A DNA stretch of 64,000 nucleotides from CAVVNP01 sp963800235 (GTDB lineage Bacteria; Actinomycetota; Acidimicrobiia; Acidimicrobiales; Iamiaceae), in NCBI GenBank assembly GCA_963800235.1, contig CAWDAD010000001.1, positions 1,426,001 through 1,490,000 of the forward strand. The letters are read 5' to 3'. A program made the translations under genes and the position numbers. The notes below the pieces were generated by a model, which did no database searches, had not been told where the DNA came from, and saw only the letters and a list, made by a program, of their open reading frames with translations. This document shows, piece after piece, positions 39,599 through 48,636 of the stretch (the stretch's first letter is position 1; the number at the start of each line of letters is the position of its first letter).

Positions 39599-40989
39599 CA
39601 GGCGGCGGTCCCGCCGACGGTCAGGCTCGACACCCGCAGGGTCGGGACCCCGTCGCCGACCGGCACGCCCTGGCCGTCCTTTCCGCAGGTGCCGGGCGGC
39701 CCCATCTCGAAGTCGTCGGCGACGGCGTCGATGCGGGTGAGGACCTCGGGGCCGTTGCCGATGAGGTTGCCCTCGCGCAGCGGTTCGGTGATCTCGCCGT
39801 CCTCGATCAGGTAGGCCTCGGTCATCCCGAACACGAAGTCGCCGGTGGCGGTGTTCACCTGACCCCCGCCGAGCTGGGCGACGTACACGCCCCGGTCGGT
39901 CGACGACACGATGTCGTCGGGGTCGTCGTCACCGCCGAGCAGGTAGGTGTTGGTCATCCGCACCATCGGCAGGTGCTGGTAGCTCTGCCGCCGACCGTTG
40001 CCCGACAGCCCTCGCCCCTCCTTCACCGCCCGCAGCCGGTCCCACAGGTAGTCGGTGAGCACGCCGTCCTCGATCAGCACGTTGCGCTGGGCCGGCGTGC
40101 CCTCGTCGTCGATGGCGTAGGCGCCCCACTCGGCCGCCATGGTGCCGTCGTCGACCAGGGTGACCTTCGGGTTCGCCACCAGCTCGCCCACCCGGCCGGT
40201 GAACACCGAGACGTTCTTGGCGATGTGGTCGGCCTCGAGGCCGTGCCCGCAGGCCTCGTGGAACAGCACGCCACCGCCGCCCTTGCCGATCACCACCGGC
40301 AGCTGACCGCTCGGCGCCGGCCGGGCCGCCAGCTTCACCAGCGCCTGCCGGGCCGCCTCGGCGGCCAGCTCGTCGACGTCGTAGCGGTCGAACAGCTCGA
40401 AGCCGATGGTGTGGCCGACGGTGCGGCGCCCGGTCTGCATGCCGGTGTCGCCGGCCGCGACCACGCCGACCGAGAACAGGGTGCGGGTCTGGTCGTCGCC
40501 GGTGAGCAGGCCGTCGCTGTTGGCGACCAGGATGCGGCGGCGGCTGTCGCCGTAGCGGGCGCTCACCTGCTTGACGGCGCCCCCCGAGCTGCGGGCCACC
40601 TCGTCGGCCCGGCGCAGCAGCTCGACCTTGGTGGCCTTGGGCACGTCGCCGGGCCGGACCTCGACCTCGCTCGGGTGCTCGACGGAGCGACGGGTCAGCT
40701 CGACGACCCGGGTGCCGCCGCCCCCGCCTCGGGCCGCCGCGGCCGCCGCCTCGGCCGCGCTGGCGAGCCCCGGCTCGCTCAGGTCGGCGGTGTGGGCGAA
40801 CCCGGTGGTGTCACCCACCACCACCCGGATGCCGGCACCACGGTCGCGTCCCGAGCTGAGCTCCTCGACCCGGCCGTCGTCGAGCACGGCCGAGGTCGAC
40901 CGCTTCTCCTCGGCGAACACCTCGGCGAAATCGCCCCCGGTGCGCATCGCGACGCCGAGGACACGGGACAGCACGGGGGCTTCGATCAA
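39598..40989 (-). CDS. tldD: TldD-family metalloprotease, catalytic subunit
   Basis: A protein of about 463 residues. The catalytic zinc motif is LFHEACGHGLEADHIAKN (HEACGH, i.e. HExxxH). Other conserved blocks are GRVEELSSGRDRGAGIRVVVGDTTGFAHT, VTLVDDGTMAAEWGAYAIDDEGTPAQRNVLIEDGVLTDYL, and the C-terminal FVFGMTEAYLIEDGEITEPLREGNLIGNGPEVL. It acts in the cytosol with TldE on peptides or damaged proteins. The start is uncertain: TTG 40989 has GAGGTCC upstream, and GTG 40974 is an alternative. It is followed immediately by tldE and is divergent from a thioesterase gene. Confidence 0.88.
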   Translation of the reverse strand: MIEAPVLSRVLGVAMRTGGDFAEVFAEEKRSTSAVLDDGRVEELSSGRDRGAGIRVVVGDTTGFAHTADLSEPGLASAAEAAAAAARGGGGGTRVVELTRRSVEHPSEVEVRPGDVPKATKVELLRRADEVARSSGGAVKQVSARYGDSRRRILVANSDGLLTGDDQTRTLFSVGVVAAGDTGMQTGRRTVGHTIGFELFDRYDVDELAAEAARQALVKLAARPAPSGQLPVVIGKGGGGVLFHEACGHGLEADHIAKNVSVFTGRVGELVANPKVTLVDDGTMAAEWGAYAIDDEGTPAQRNVLIEDGVLTDYLWDRLRAVKEGRGLSGNGRRQSYQHLPMVRMTNTYLLGGDDDPDDIVSSTDRGVYVAQLGGGQVNTATGDFVFGMTEAYLIEDGEITEPLREGNLIGNGPEVLTRIDAVADDFEMGPPGTCGKDGQGVPVGDGVPTLRVSSLTVGGTAA

Positions 40990-41038
40990 CGCTGGACCTC
41001 GATCTGGACAGGGATTCGTCGGTGCGCGGGAAGCACCG

Positions 41039-41044
41039 TAGGGT
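41039..41044 (+). promoter_or_regulatory. -10 box of the FlK-like gene, leaderless
   Basis: TAGGGT ends 6 nt before ATG 41051. The opposite strand of the same stretch offers a TACGGT hexamer for tldD. Confidence 0.5.
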
Positions 41045-41050
41045 ACCGAG

Positions 41051-41428
41051 ATGGTCCTCGAACCGGGGCTGAGCGCCCAGGTAAGCCGCACCGTCTCCGA
41101 CGAGGACACCGCCGCCTCGATGGGCTCCGGCGAGGTGCCCGTGCTGGCCACCCCGGTGGTGCTGGCGCTCTGCGAGGAGGCCACCGTCGAGGCCGTCGCC
41201 GGTGAGCTGCAGCCTGGCGAGACCACCGTCGGCCGGCGGATGAAGGTCGACCACGTGGCCGCCGTCGGCGTCGGCGGCGAGGTCACCGCCGACGCCACCC
41301 TCGAGCGGATCGAGGCCCGCAAGCTCATCTTCACCGTCACCGTCAACGACGAGCGGGGGCTGGTGGCGGCCGCCCAGGTCCTGCGGGTCGTCGTCGACCG
41401 CGACAAGTTCCTGGCCAACCTCACCTAG
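41051..41428 (+). CDS. FlK-like hotdog-fold acyl-CoA thioesterase
   Basis: A protein of 125 residues. VLATPVVLALCEEATVEAV is the hotdog helix with the Thr...Glu pair used by fluoroacetyl-CoA thioesterase FlK, and TVGRRMKVDHVAAVGVGGEVTADATLERIEARKLIFTVTVND contains the catalytic-type His. The organism need not make fluoroacetate; relatives hydrolyse various short acyl-CoAs. The length is normal for one hotdog domain. Its own leaderless promoter is at 41039. The ABC exporter follows 57 nt later with a separate -10 box. Confidence 0.82.
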   Translation: MVLEPGLSAQVSRTVSDEDTAASMGSGEVPVLATPVVLALCEEATVEAVAGELQPGETTVGRRMKVDHVAAVGVGGEVTADATLERIEARKLIFTVTVNDERGLVAAAQVLRVVVDRDKFLANLT

Positions 41429-41471
41429 CAACCCCGCCCGGCCGGGCCGCCGGGCGGAGCGGACCGCTCGG

Positions 41472-41477
41472 TAGGTT
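41472..41477 (+). promoter_or_regulatory. -10 box of the fused ABC exporter, leaderless
   Basis: TAGGTT ends 8 nt before ATG 41486. Confidence 0.45.
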
Positions 41478-41485
41478 GCGGGCGG

Positions 41486-44400
41486 ATGAACGACGACGCA
41501 CCCCCAGGGTGGCTGCGCCGCCTCCTCGGGGTGCTGCGGCCGCACTGGCGCACCATCGGCGTCGCGCTCCTGGCCGCAGGCGCCGGGCAGGCGGTGTCGG
41601 CGCTGACGCCGCTCGTCGAGCGCCACATCATCGACAACTCGATCATCGCCAAGCGCACCCCGCTGGCGCCCTGGATCGCCGTGCTGGTGCTGGCCGGCCT
41701 GGTCCGCTTCGGCGCCGCCTACGTGCGTCGCTACTGGGCCGGCCGGATCAGCCTCGACGTGCAGCACGAGCTGCGCACCCGCATCTTCGCCCGGCTGCAG
41801 TCGCTGGACTTCGCCCGCCACGACCAGCTCTCGACCGGCCAGCTCGTCAGCCGCGCCAGCTCGGACATCGGCCTGGTGCAGGGCCTGCTCGCCTTCCTGC
41901 CGATCATCCTCGCCAACCTGCTGTTCTTCGTGGTGGCGCTGGTCATCATGGCCGAGCTCAGCGTGCCGCTCATGCTGATCGCCCTGGCGGTGTCGCCGCT
42001 GCTGCTCGTCACCTCGCTGAAGCTGCGGCGGGTCGTGTTCCCCGCCAACTGGCACGCCCAGAACGAGGCCGGCGTCGTGGCCGGCGTGGTCGAGGAGGCG
42101 GTGACCGGGGTCCGCGTGGTGAAGGGGTTCGGGCAGGAGCGTCGGGAGGTGCACAAGCTGGCCGGGGCGGCCGAGGGCCTCTACGGCAGCCGGGTCCGGG
42201 TGGTGCGGCTGCAGGCGCGCTACCAGCCGCTGCTGCAGGCCATCCCCGCCGTCGGCCAGGTGGCGGTGCTCGCCCTCGGCGGTTGGCTGGCCATCCAGGG
42301 CAACATCAGCCTCGGCACCTTCCTCGCCTTCTCCAGCTACATCGCCCAGCTCCAGTCGCCCGCCCGCCAGCTCGCCGGGCTGATCTCCATCGGCCAGCAG
42401 GCCCGGGCGGGGGTCGAGCGGGTGTTCGAGATCCTCGACGCCGAGCCGCTCGTCACCGAGCGGCCGGACGCCACCGAGCTGGCCGTCGACCGGGGCGAGG
42501 TCGTCCTCGACGACGTGAGCTTCGCCTACGCCGGTGGCGACCCGGTGCTCGACCACGTCAGCCTGCGGCTGGCACCCGGTGAGACCGTCGCCCTGGTGGG
42601 GGCGTCGGGCTCGGGCAAGTCGACGGTCTCGCTGCTCCTCCCCCGCTTCTACGACGTCACCGGCGGGGCGGTCCGCATCGACGGGACCGACGTGCGCGAC
42701 GTCACCCTCGCGTCGCTGCGCCGCCAGGTCGGCGTGGTGTTCGAGGACAGCTTCCTCTTCTCCGACACCCTCGCCGAGAACATCGCCTACGGGCGGCCCG
42801 ACGCCAGCCGCGACGACATCGAGGCCGCCGCCCGGGCGGCGGAGGCCGACGCCTTCATCCGCGCCCTCCCCGACGGCTACGACACCGTGGTCGGCGAGCG
42901 GGGCCTGACCCTGTCCGGCGGCCAGCGCCAGCGCGTCGCCCTGGCCCGGGCCCTGCTCACCGCCCCCGAGGTGCTGATCCTCGACGACGCCACCTCGTCG
43001 ATCGACAGCCGGGTGGAGCGCGAGATCCACGCCACCATGGCCCGGGTCCTCGGCGAGCGCACCACCCTGCTCGTCGCCCACCGGCGCTCGACCCTGTCGC
43101 TGGCCGACCGGGTCTGCGTGCTCGACCAGGGCCGGGTGCTCGACGTCGGCACCTACGACGAGCTGCACGCCCGCTGCCCGGCCTTCCGTCTGCTGCTCGA
43201 GGGCCCCGGCGAGATCGAGGACGACACCCTCGACGAGGACGGTGCCGCCGACCCCCTCGCCGGACGGCCGGCGACGGTCGAGACCGGCATCGTCGACGAG
43301 TCCATGCCCGCCGGGCCGCTCGCCGCCGACCCGGCCGACGACGGACCGGCCGGCGAGGGACCGGCCGGCGGCGGACCGGCCGGCGGCGGACATGGGGGCG
43401 ACGGCTCGGCGAGCGACGGGGCCCTCACCGACGGGCAGGCCGCCGACCAGGTCGGCGCCGGCGGCGCGGCGGCCGCCTACCGCCAGCGGCTCGCCCTCAG
43501 CGGTGCCGGGATCGGACGGATGGGTGGCGGGGGCGGACGGGGCGGGGGCGGCGGGGCGATGAGCTCGGCGCTGGCCGGCATGCCGCCCACCCCGGAGCTG
43601 GTCGAGCGGGTCGAGGCGCTGCCGCCGATCCGCGACGTGCCGGACATGCCGATCGACGAGGCCGCCCGGCCCGACCCGCGGTTCCGGTTCGTGCACTTCC
43701 TGCGGCCGTGGCGGCGCCAGCTCGGTCTCGGCCTCCTGCTCGTGACCCTCGACAGCCTCGCCACCCTGGCCGGCCCCGCCATCATCAGCCACGGCATCGA
43801 CGCCGGCGTGACGCCCAAGGTCGACGCCGTGCTCTGGGCCACCTCGGCGGTCTTCCTCGCGGTGGTCACCTTCGACTGGCTCGTCTCGGTGGCCGAGACC
43901 CTGGTGACCGGGCGGGTGGCCGAGCGGGTGCTGTACGGGCTGCGCATCCGGGTCTTCAGCCACCTGCAGCGGCTGTCGCTCGACTACTACGACCGGGAGC
44001 TCGGCGGGCGCATCATGACCCGCCTCACCACCGACATCGAGGCGCTGACCCAGCTGCTGCAGACCGGCCTGGTCAACGCCGTGGTCAGCCTGCTCACCTG
44101 CCTCGGCGTCGGCGTGGCGCTGTTCGTCATGAACCCCCGGCTGGCCCTGATCACCATGGCGATCGCCCCACCGCTCGCCATCGGCACGGTCTGGTTCCGC
44201 CGGGCGTCGGGACGTGCCTACGACGAGGCCCGGGAGCGCATCGGCACCGTGAACGCCGACTTCCAGGAGAGCCTCTCGGGCGTCCGGGTCGCCCAGGCCT
44301 ACGTGCGGGAGCGGCGCAACACCCAGCGCTTCGCCGGCCTGTCGAGCAGCTACCGGGTCAGCCGGACCCGGGCCCAGCGGATGGTCGCCACCTACTTCCC

Positions 44401-45403
44401 CTTCGTCGAGATGCTCTCCGAGGTGGCGGCCGCCATCGTGCTCGGCTTCGGCGCCAGCCTGGTCACCGGCGGCTCGCTGTCGCGCGGCGAGCTGATCGCC
44501 TTCCTGCTGTACCTCGACCTGTTCTTCACGCCCATCCAGCAGCTCTCACAGGTCTTCGACACCTACCAGCAGGCGTCGGTGGCCCTCGACCGGATCGGCG
44601 GCCTGCTGGCCGAGGAGACGCTGACGCCGGTGGCCGAGCACCCCGTCGACCCGGGCCCGCTCGAGGGGCGCATCGAGCTGCGGGACGTGCGCTTCACCTA
44701 CCCCAACACCGTCGAGGAGGCCCTGCGGGGCGTCGACCTGGTCATCACGCCCGGCGAGACGGTGGCGGTGGTGGGCGAGACCGGTGCCGGCAAGTCGACC
44801 CTGGAGAAGCTGATCGCCCGGCTGTACGACGTGTCCGGCGGCCAGGTGCTGATCGACGGCCACGACGTCCGGGACCTCGATCCGGCCGCCTTCCGCAGCC
44901 AGCTCGGGGTGGTCCCCCAGGAGGCCTTCCTGTTCGCAGGCACCGTCCGCGACAACCTGGCCTACGGCCGGCCGGACGCCACCGCGGATCAGATCGAGGC
45001 CGCCGCCCGGGCGGTCGGCGCCCACGACCTGGTCGAGCGGCTCCCCGGCGGCTACGACCACGTGGTCGGCGAGCAGGGCCGGTCGCTGTCCGCCGGCGAA
45101 CGCCAGCTGCTGGCCCTGGCCCGGGCCGAGCTGGTCGACCCGGCGATCCTGCTGCTCGACGAGGCCACCTCGAACCTCGACCTGGCCACCGAGGCTCGGG
45201 TGGGCCGGGCCATGAGCGTGGTCGCCCGGCACCGCACCACCGTGATGATCGCCCACCGCCTCTCGACCGCCGCCACCGCCGACCGCATCGTGGTGATGGA
45301 CGGCGGCCGGGTCGTCGAGGACGGCAGCCACCAGGCGCTGCTCGGGGCCGAGGGCCACTACGCCGCCCTGTGGGCGGCCTACGAGCCGGTGGTCACCGCC
45401 TGA
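41486..45403 (+). CDS. Fused double ABC exporter (TMD-NBD-linker-TMD-NBD), asymmetric ATPase sites
   Basis: A protein of 1305 residues. Half 1: membrane domain about 20-310, Walker A GASGSGKS (372-379), signature LSGGQRQR, Walker B LILDDATSSID with Asp 501 where the catalytic Glu should be. A Gly/Asp/Pro-rich linker spans about 590-700. Half 2: membrane domain about 740-1020, Walker A GETGAGKS (1097-1104), signature LSAGE (1201-1205), Walker B LLLDEATSNLD with Glu 1226. Together this gives one normal and one degenerate ATP site, as in heterodimeric exporters such as TM287/288 or BmrCD, here in one chain. Likely substrates are drugs or lipids; none is evident. A 6-bp GC hairpin at 45427-45443 follows. 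Confidence 0.9.
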   Translation: MNDDAPPGWLRRLLGVLRPHWRTIGVALLAAGAGQAVSALTPLVERHIIDNSIIAKRTPLAPWIAVLVLAGLVRFGAAYVRRYWAGRISLDVQHELRTRIFARLQSLDFARHDQLSTGQLVSRASSDIGLVQGLLAFLPIILANLLFFVVALVIMAELSVPLMLIALAVSPLLLVTSLKLRRVVFPANWHAQNEAGVVAGVVEEAVTGVRVVKGFGQERREVHKLAGAAEGLYGSRVRVVRLQARYQPLLQAIPAVGQVAVLALGGWLAIQGNISLGTFLAFSSYIAQLQSPARQLAGLISIGQQARAGVERVFEILDAEPLVTERPDATELAVDRGEVVLDDVSFAYAGGDPVLDHVSLRLAPGETVALVGASGSGKSTVSLLLPRFYDVTGGAVRIDGTDVRDVTLASLRRQVGVVFEDSFLFSDTLAENIAYGRPDASRDDIEAAARAAEADAFIRALPDGYDTVVGERGLTLSGGQRQRVALARALLTAPEVLILDDATSSIDSRVEREIHATMARVLGERTTLLVAHRRSTLSLADRVCVLDQGRVLDVGTYDELHARCPAFRLLLEGPGEIEDDTLDEDGAADPLAGRPATVETGIVDESMPAGPLAADPADDGPAGEGPAGGGPAGGGHGGDGSASDGALTDGQAADQVGAGGAAAAYRQRLALSGAGIGRMGGGGGRGGGGGAMSSALAGMPPTPELVERVEALPPIRDVPDMPIDEAARPDPRFRFVHFLRPWRRQLGLGLLLVTLDSLATLAGPAIISHGIDAGVTPKVDAVLWATSAVFLAVVTFDWLVSVAETLVTGRVAERVLYGLRIRVFSHLQRLSLDYYDRELGGRIMTRLTTDIEALTQLLQTGLVNAVVSLLTCLGVGVALFVMNPRLALITMAIAPPLAIGTVWFRRASGRAYDEARERIGTVNADFQESLSGVRVAQAYVRERRNTQRFAGLSSSYRVSRTRAQRMVATYFPFVEMLSEVAAAIVLGFGASLVTGGSLSRGELIAFLLYLDLFFTPIQQLSQVFDTYQQASVALDRIGGLLAEETLTPVAEHPVDPGPLEGRIELRDVRFTYPNTVEEALRGVDLVITPGETVAVVGETGAGKSTLEKLIARLYDVSGGQVLIDGHDVRDLDPAAFRSQLGVVPQEAFLFAGTVRDNLAYGRPDATADQIEAAARAVGAHDLVERLPGGYDHVVGEQGRSLSAGERQLLALARAELVDPAILLLDEATSNLDLATEARVGRAMSVVARHRTTVMIAHRLSTAATADRIVVMDGGRVVEDGSHQALLGAEGHYAALWAAYEPVVTA

Positions 45404-45466
45404 GCGGACCGGGCCGGGGCAGCCGGGCCGGCGGGTCGCCGGCGGCCGAGCACCGGGACGGATCCG

Positions 45467-46324
45467 TCACGACCAGTCGGCGGCCCGGTCGTCGAGGAAC
45501 CGGGTCAGCGCCGTCCACCACGCCTCGGGCGCCTCGAACTGGGGGCTGTGGCCGGCACCGGGGATCTCGGCCAGTGAGGCGTCACCGATGGCCTCGGCCA
45601 TGCGTCGCGAGGCGGCGATGAAGGGCCGGTCCTGCTCGCCCACCACCACCAGGGTCGGCATGGGCAGCGAGGCCAGCTCGTCGAGTCGGTCGGGCTGGCC
45701 CTCGCGGTGGACGATGGCCTCGACCATGGCGGCGTACATGGCCGGCGACGACGACAGCAGCTTGCGGCGTCCGAACTCGGCGTAGCCGGGGCGCTCGGCG
45801 CGGACCCGGGCGTCGGCCTGGGTGCCGAGCGGGGCGTCGTCCGAGCGGGACAGCTCGTCCATCGCCGCCGCCAGCGCCTCCATGCCGTCGGCCTTGGCCA
45901 CCGAGGCAGCCAGGCCCGCCAGCGCGGCGTCGAGCTTCACCCCCCGGTGGTGGGTGTCCATCAGCACCAGGCCGATGACCCGCTCCGGGGCGTCGAGGGC
46001 GACCAGCTGGGCGATCATGCCGCCCATCGAGTGGCCGAGGAGCACGAAGCGGTCCCACCCGAGGGCGTCGACCAGGGCCAGCGCGTCGGCGGCGAACCGC
46101 TCGAAGGAGTAGTCGGACTCCTCGGGCGGGTGGCTGCTGTCGCCGTGACCCCGGAGGTCGGGGACGACGGCGTGCCATCCCCGCTCGGCCAGGTCGTCGA
46201 GCCACTCGGTGAAGTCCTCCTTGGCGCCGGTGAAGCCGTGCACCAGGAGGAGCGGCCGGCCGCCGGCGCCGGCCTCGGCCACCGAGAGCTCGAGGTCGCC
46301 GACGGGGACGGTGCGGGTCTCCAC
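45467..46324 (-). CDS. Alpha/beta-hydrolase
   Basis: A protein of 285 residues. LLLVHGFTGAKEDFTEWLDDLAERGWHAVVPDLRGHGDSSHP holds the oxyanion HGF and DLRGHG motifs, FVLLGHSMGGMIAQLVALDAPERV holds the nucleophile Ser (GHSMGG), TLVVVGEQDRPF the Asp, and IPGAGHSPQFEAP the His. The triad is complete. The substrate is unknown. GTG 46324 is fixed by TACGCT 7 nt upstream. Confidence 0.85.
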   Translation of the reverse strand: METRTVPVGDLELSVAEAGAGGRPLLLVHGFTGAKEDFTEWLDDLAERGWHAVVPDLRGHGDSSHPPEESDYSFERFAADALALVDALGWDRFVLLGHSMGGMIAQLVALDAPERVIGLVLMDTHHRGVKLDAALAGLAASVAKADGMEALAAAMDELSRSDDAPLGTQADARVRAERPGYAEFGRRKLLSSSPAMYAAMVEAIVHREGQPDRLDELASLPMPTLVVVGEQDRPFIAASRRMAEAIGDASLAEIPGAGHSPQFEAPEAWWTALTRFLDDRAADWS

Positions 46325-46331
46325 GGCCCGG

Positions 46332-46337
46332 AGCGTA
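46332..46337 (-). promoter_or_regulatory. -10 box of the alpha/beta-hydrolase gene, leaderless
   Basis: On the minus strand TACGCT ends 7 nt before GTG 46324. Confidence 0.5.
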
Positions 46338-46433
46338 GGCGGCACCGGGAGGCGGGGCTCGGGCGTCCGCCGGGCCGGGCGAACGCGGCCTGCGGCGTGG
46401 GTCGCGCCGACGTCCATGGCCGAGGTGGTCGCA

Positions 46434-46439
46434 TACAGT
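46434..46439 (+). promoter_or_regulatory. -10 box of the flippase gene, leaderless
   Basis: TACAGT ends 6 nt before GTG 46446. Confidence 0.5.
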
Positions 46440-46445
46440 CGACCC

Positions 46446-47641
46446 GTGGGGCAGCCAGGACTGGGGTCCGAGCCGAGCGACGGCGAGCGCCGTGCCGTCG
46501 CCGGCCGCGTCGATCCAGGCCGCGTCGATCCAGGCCGCGTCGATCCCGGCCTCGTCGGTCCCGGTCCCGACCACCGCCCCGTCCACCGCCCCGACGGCCC
46601 ACCCGGGTCCGACGAGGACGGCCCCGACCCCGAGCTGGTCGAGCTGCTGGAGGAGAACCAGCGCTCGTCCGCCCGGCGACGGGCCATCCTGGTCGCCCGC
46701 GTCCTGATCAGCGGCGGGATGCTCTGGTTCCTCGTCCACAAGATCGAGGAGGAGGGCCTCGAGGACATGCTGCCGGACTGGACGACGGCGTCGACCCTCT
46801 GGCTGGTCGGCGCCCTGGGCCTGACCCTGTTCGGCATCCTGCTCTCGACGCTGCGGTGGCAGGCGGTGCTGCACGCCCTCGGCCAGCGGCCCCGCCTCAA
46901 GCGGCTGTTCTCGCTGTACCTGGCCGGCCAGTTCGTGGCCAACGTGCTGCCCACCAGCATCGGCGGCGACGTCCTGCGGGTGACCCGGCTGTCCCACGAC
47001 ACCGGCCAGTCCCACACCAGCTTCGCCTCGGTGGTGCTCGAGCGGATGACCGGGTGGATCGTGCTGCCCGCCATCACCTTCGTCGGCCTGGCCGCCAACC
47101 CCGGCCTGCTCAGCGAGGGGCGGGCCGGCCAGATCGCGGTGGCGGTGGCCGTCGCCGTCCTGGTCCTGCTCGGCGTCGTCCTCTTCGCCGTCGCCCGCCA
47201 CGACTACGCCGGCGAGTTCGACGAGCCGAAGGGCTGGCGCCGGTTCCTGGCCGCGGTCAGCTTCGGGCTGCACCGCCTGCGCCACCACCCCGCCGAGGTC
47301 CTCAACGTCATCGGCGTGGGCGTCGCCTACCAGGTCGTGCTGGTGCTGGCCGCCTTCATGGGCGCCCGGGCGCTGCAGCTGCAGAGCGACGTCGGCCTCA
47401 CCGCCCTGCTGGCGTTCCTGCCGGCGGTGCTCATCGCCCAGGTCCTGCCGGTGAGCATCTCGGGGCTCGGCATCCGTGAGGGGCTGCTGGTGGTGCTGCT
47501 CGACCCGCTCGGCGTGCCCCGGGGCCGGGCCATCGCCCTCGGGCTCATGCTCTACGTCCTCAACCTGCTGGTCAGCCTGCTCGGCGCCCCCTCCTTCGCG
47601 GTGGGGCGCGCGCCACCCCGGCCCGGACCGCGGCCACATGA
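46446..47641 (+). CDS. Lysylphosphatidylglycerol-synthase-type flippase (UPF0104), probable frameshift near the 3' end
   Basis: About 398 residues if repaired. After a Pro/Gly/Asp-rich N-terminus there are about eight membrane helices with the family blocks LSTLRWQAVLHALGQRPRLKRLFSLYLAGQFVANVLPTSIGGDVLRVTRL, SFASVVLERMTGWIVLPA, and QVLPVSISGLGIREGLLVVLLDPLGVPRGRAIALGLMLYVLNLLVSLLGAPSFAVG. After SFAVG (about 47602) the frame runs on into the next gene. Adding one G in the GGGG at 47602-47605 gives a short tail and a TGA at 47639-47641 that overlaps the next ATG as ATGA. Such proteins flip lipids or glycolipids across the membrane. They often pair with a PAP2 gene, as here. Confidence 0.78.
46506..46565 (+). 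repeat. 15-bp tandem repeat encoding RVDPG-type units
   Basis: Four 15-bp units begin at 46506, 46521, 46536 and 46551; the first two are identical. In the flippase frame they encode three RVDPG repeats and a degenerate LVGPG in the disordered N-terminus. Confidence 0.75.
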
Positions 47642-48636
47642 CGACCACCGCCACCGGCGGCGAGGGGACGCCGGTCGACCCGCCGGACGCGACGGCCGAG
47701 CCGCGGCCCGGCGGCGCCGCGTCGACCACCGGCGACGGGACCGCCGGTCCGCGTGGACCGGCGCAGGACCCGGCGGCCATGCGCCGGCGGCTCGGGCTCC
47801 ACTGGTGGCGCGAGGTCCTCTACATCATCGGCTTCTACCTGCTGTACACCGAGGTGCGGAACACCTTCGGGTCCGCCGGCACCGGCGGGCGGGCCGTCGC
47901 CAACGCCTACGACCACGCCCGCGACGTGATCCACCTGGAGAAGGCGCTGCACCTCTGGATCGAGCCCGGGCTGCAGCGGTGGTACCTCGGCCTGCCCGCC
48001 CACGGCTTCATCAGCCTCTGGAACAACTACTACGCCATCGCCCACTTCGTGGTCACCATCGTCGCCCTGATCGCCCTGTTCGTGCGGGCCCCGTGGCGCT
48101 ACCAGCGGTGGCGCAACACCCTGGCCATCATGACCGCGGCCGCCCTCATCGGGTTCGCCTCGTTCTCGCTGATGCCGCCCCGCCTGCTCGGCGAGAACCA
48201 GAACCCCTACGGCGCCTGCTACCAGCGCCAGGCCGACTGCCACGGCTACGACTTCGTCGACACCCTCGAGCGCTACGGCGGGCTGTGGAACTTCGACTCC
48301 GGGGCGGTGGCCAAGGTCTCGAACCAGTACGCGGCCATGCCGAGCCTGCACACGGGGTGGTCGACGTGGTGCGCCTTCGTGCTGATCCCGATGACCCGGC
48401 GCAAGTGGCTGAAGGCGCTGATCGCGCTCTACCCGGCGGCGACGGTCTTCTGCATCATGGTCACCGCCAACCACTACTGGGTCGACGCCGCCGGCGGCCT
48501 CGTCGTGTTCGGGGTCGGCTACGGCCTCGGCTCGTGGCTCGCGGCGCGCCTCGGCGAGTGGCGGGAGCGACGGCTGAGGTCGGCCGGGACGGACGGCCCC
48601 GGCGGCGGGAACGAGATCAGCGCCGCTCCCACGTGA
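47638..48636 (+). CDS. PAP2-family (Aur1/Ipt1-like) membrane phosphatase or transferase
   Basis: A protein of 332 residues. After a low-complexity N-terminus of about 50 residues there are about six membrane helices. The catalytic region is split as in PAP2_3/Aur1 proteins: AAMPSLHTGWSTWCAFVLI (first His) and TANHYWVDAAGGLVVFGVGYGLG (His and Asp of the third motif). YDHARDVIHLEKALHLWIEPGLQ and FISLWNNYYAIAHFVVTIVAL near the N-terminus are hallmarks of this actinobacterial subfamily. It removes or transfers phosphate groups on lipid carriers. Its ATG overlaps the repaired flippase stop. Confidence 0.85.
   Translation: MTTTATGGEGTPVDPPDATAEPRPGGAASTTGDGTAGPRGPAQDPAAMRRRLGLHWWREVLYIIGFYLLYTEVRNTFGSAGTGGRAVANAYDHARDVIHLEKALHLWIEPGLQRWYLGLPAHGFISLWNNYYAIAHFVVTIVALIALFVRAPWRYQRWRNTLAIMTAAALIGFASFSLMPPRLLGENQNPYGACYQRQADCHGYDFVDTLERYGGLWNFDSGAVAKVSNQYAAMPSLHTGWSTWCAFVLIPMTRRKWLKALIALYPAATVFCIMVTANHYWVDAAGGLVVFGVGYGLGSWLAARLGEWRERRLRSAGTDGPGGGNEISAAPT

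Noticed and set aside
40811..43963. A 1050-codon open frame antisense to the ABC exporter
   Set aside because: Composition is low-complexity and the exporter on the other strand is clearly the gene.
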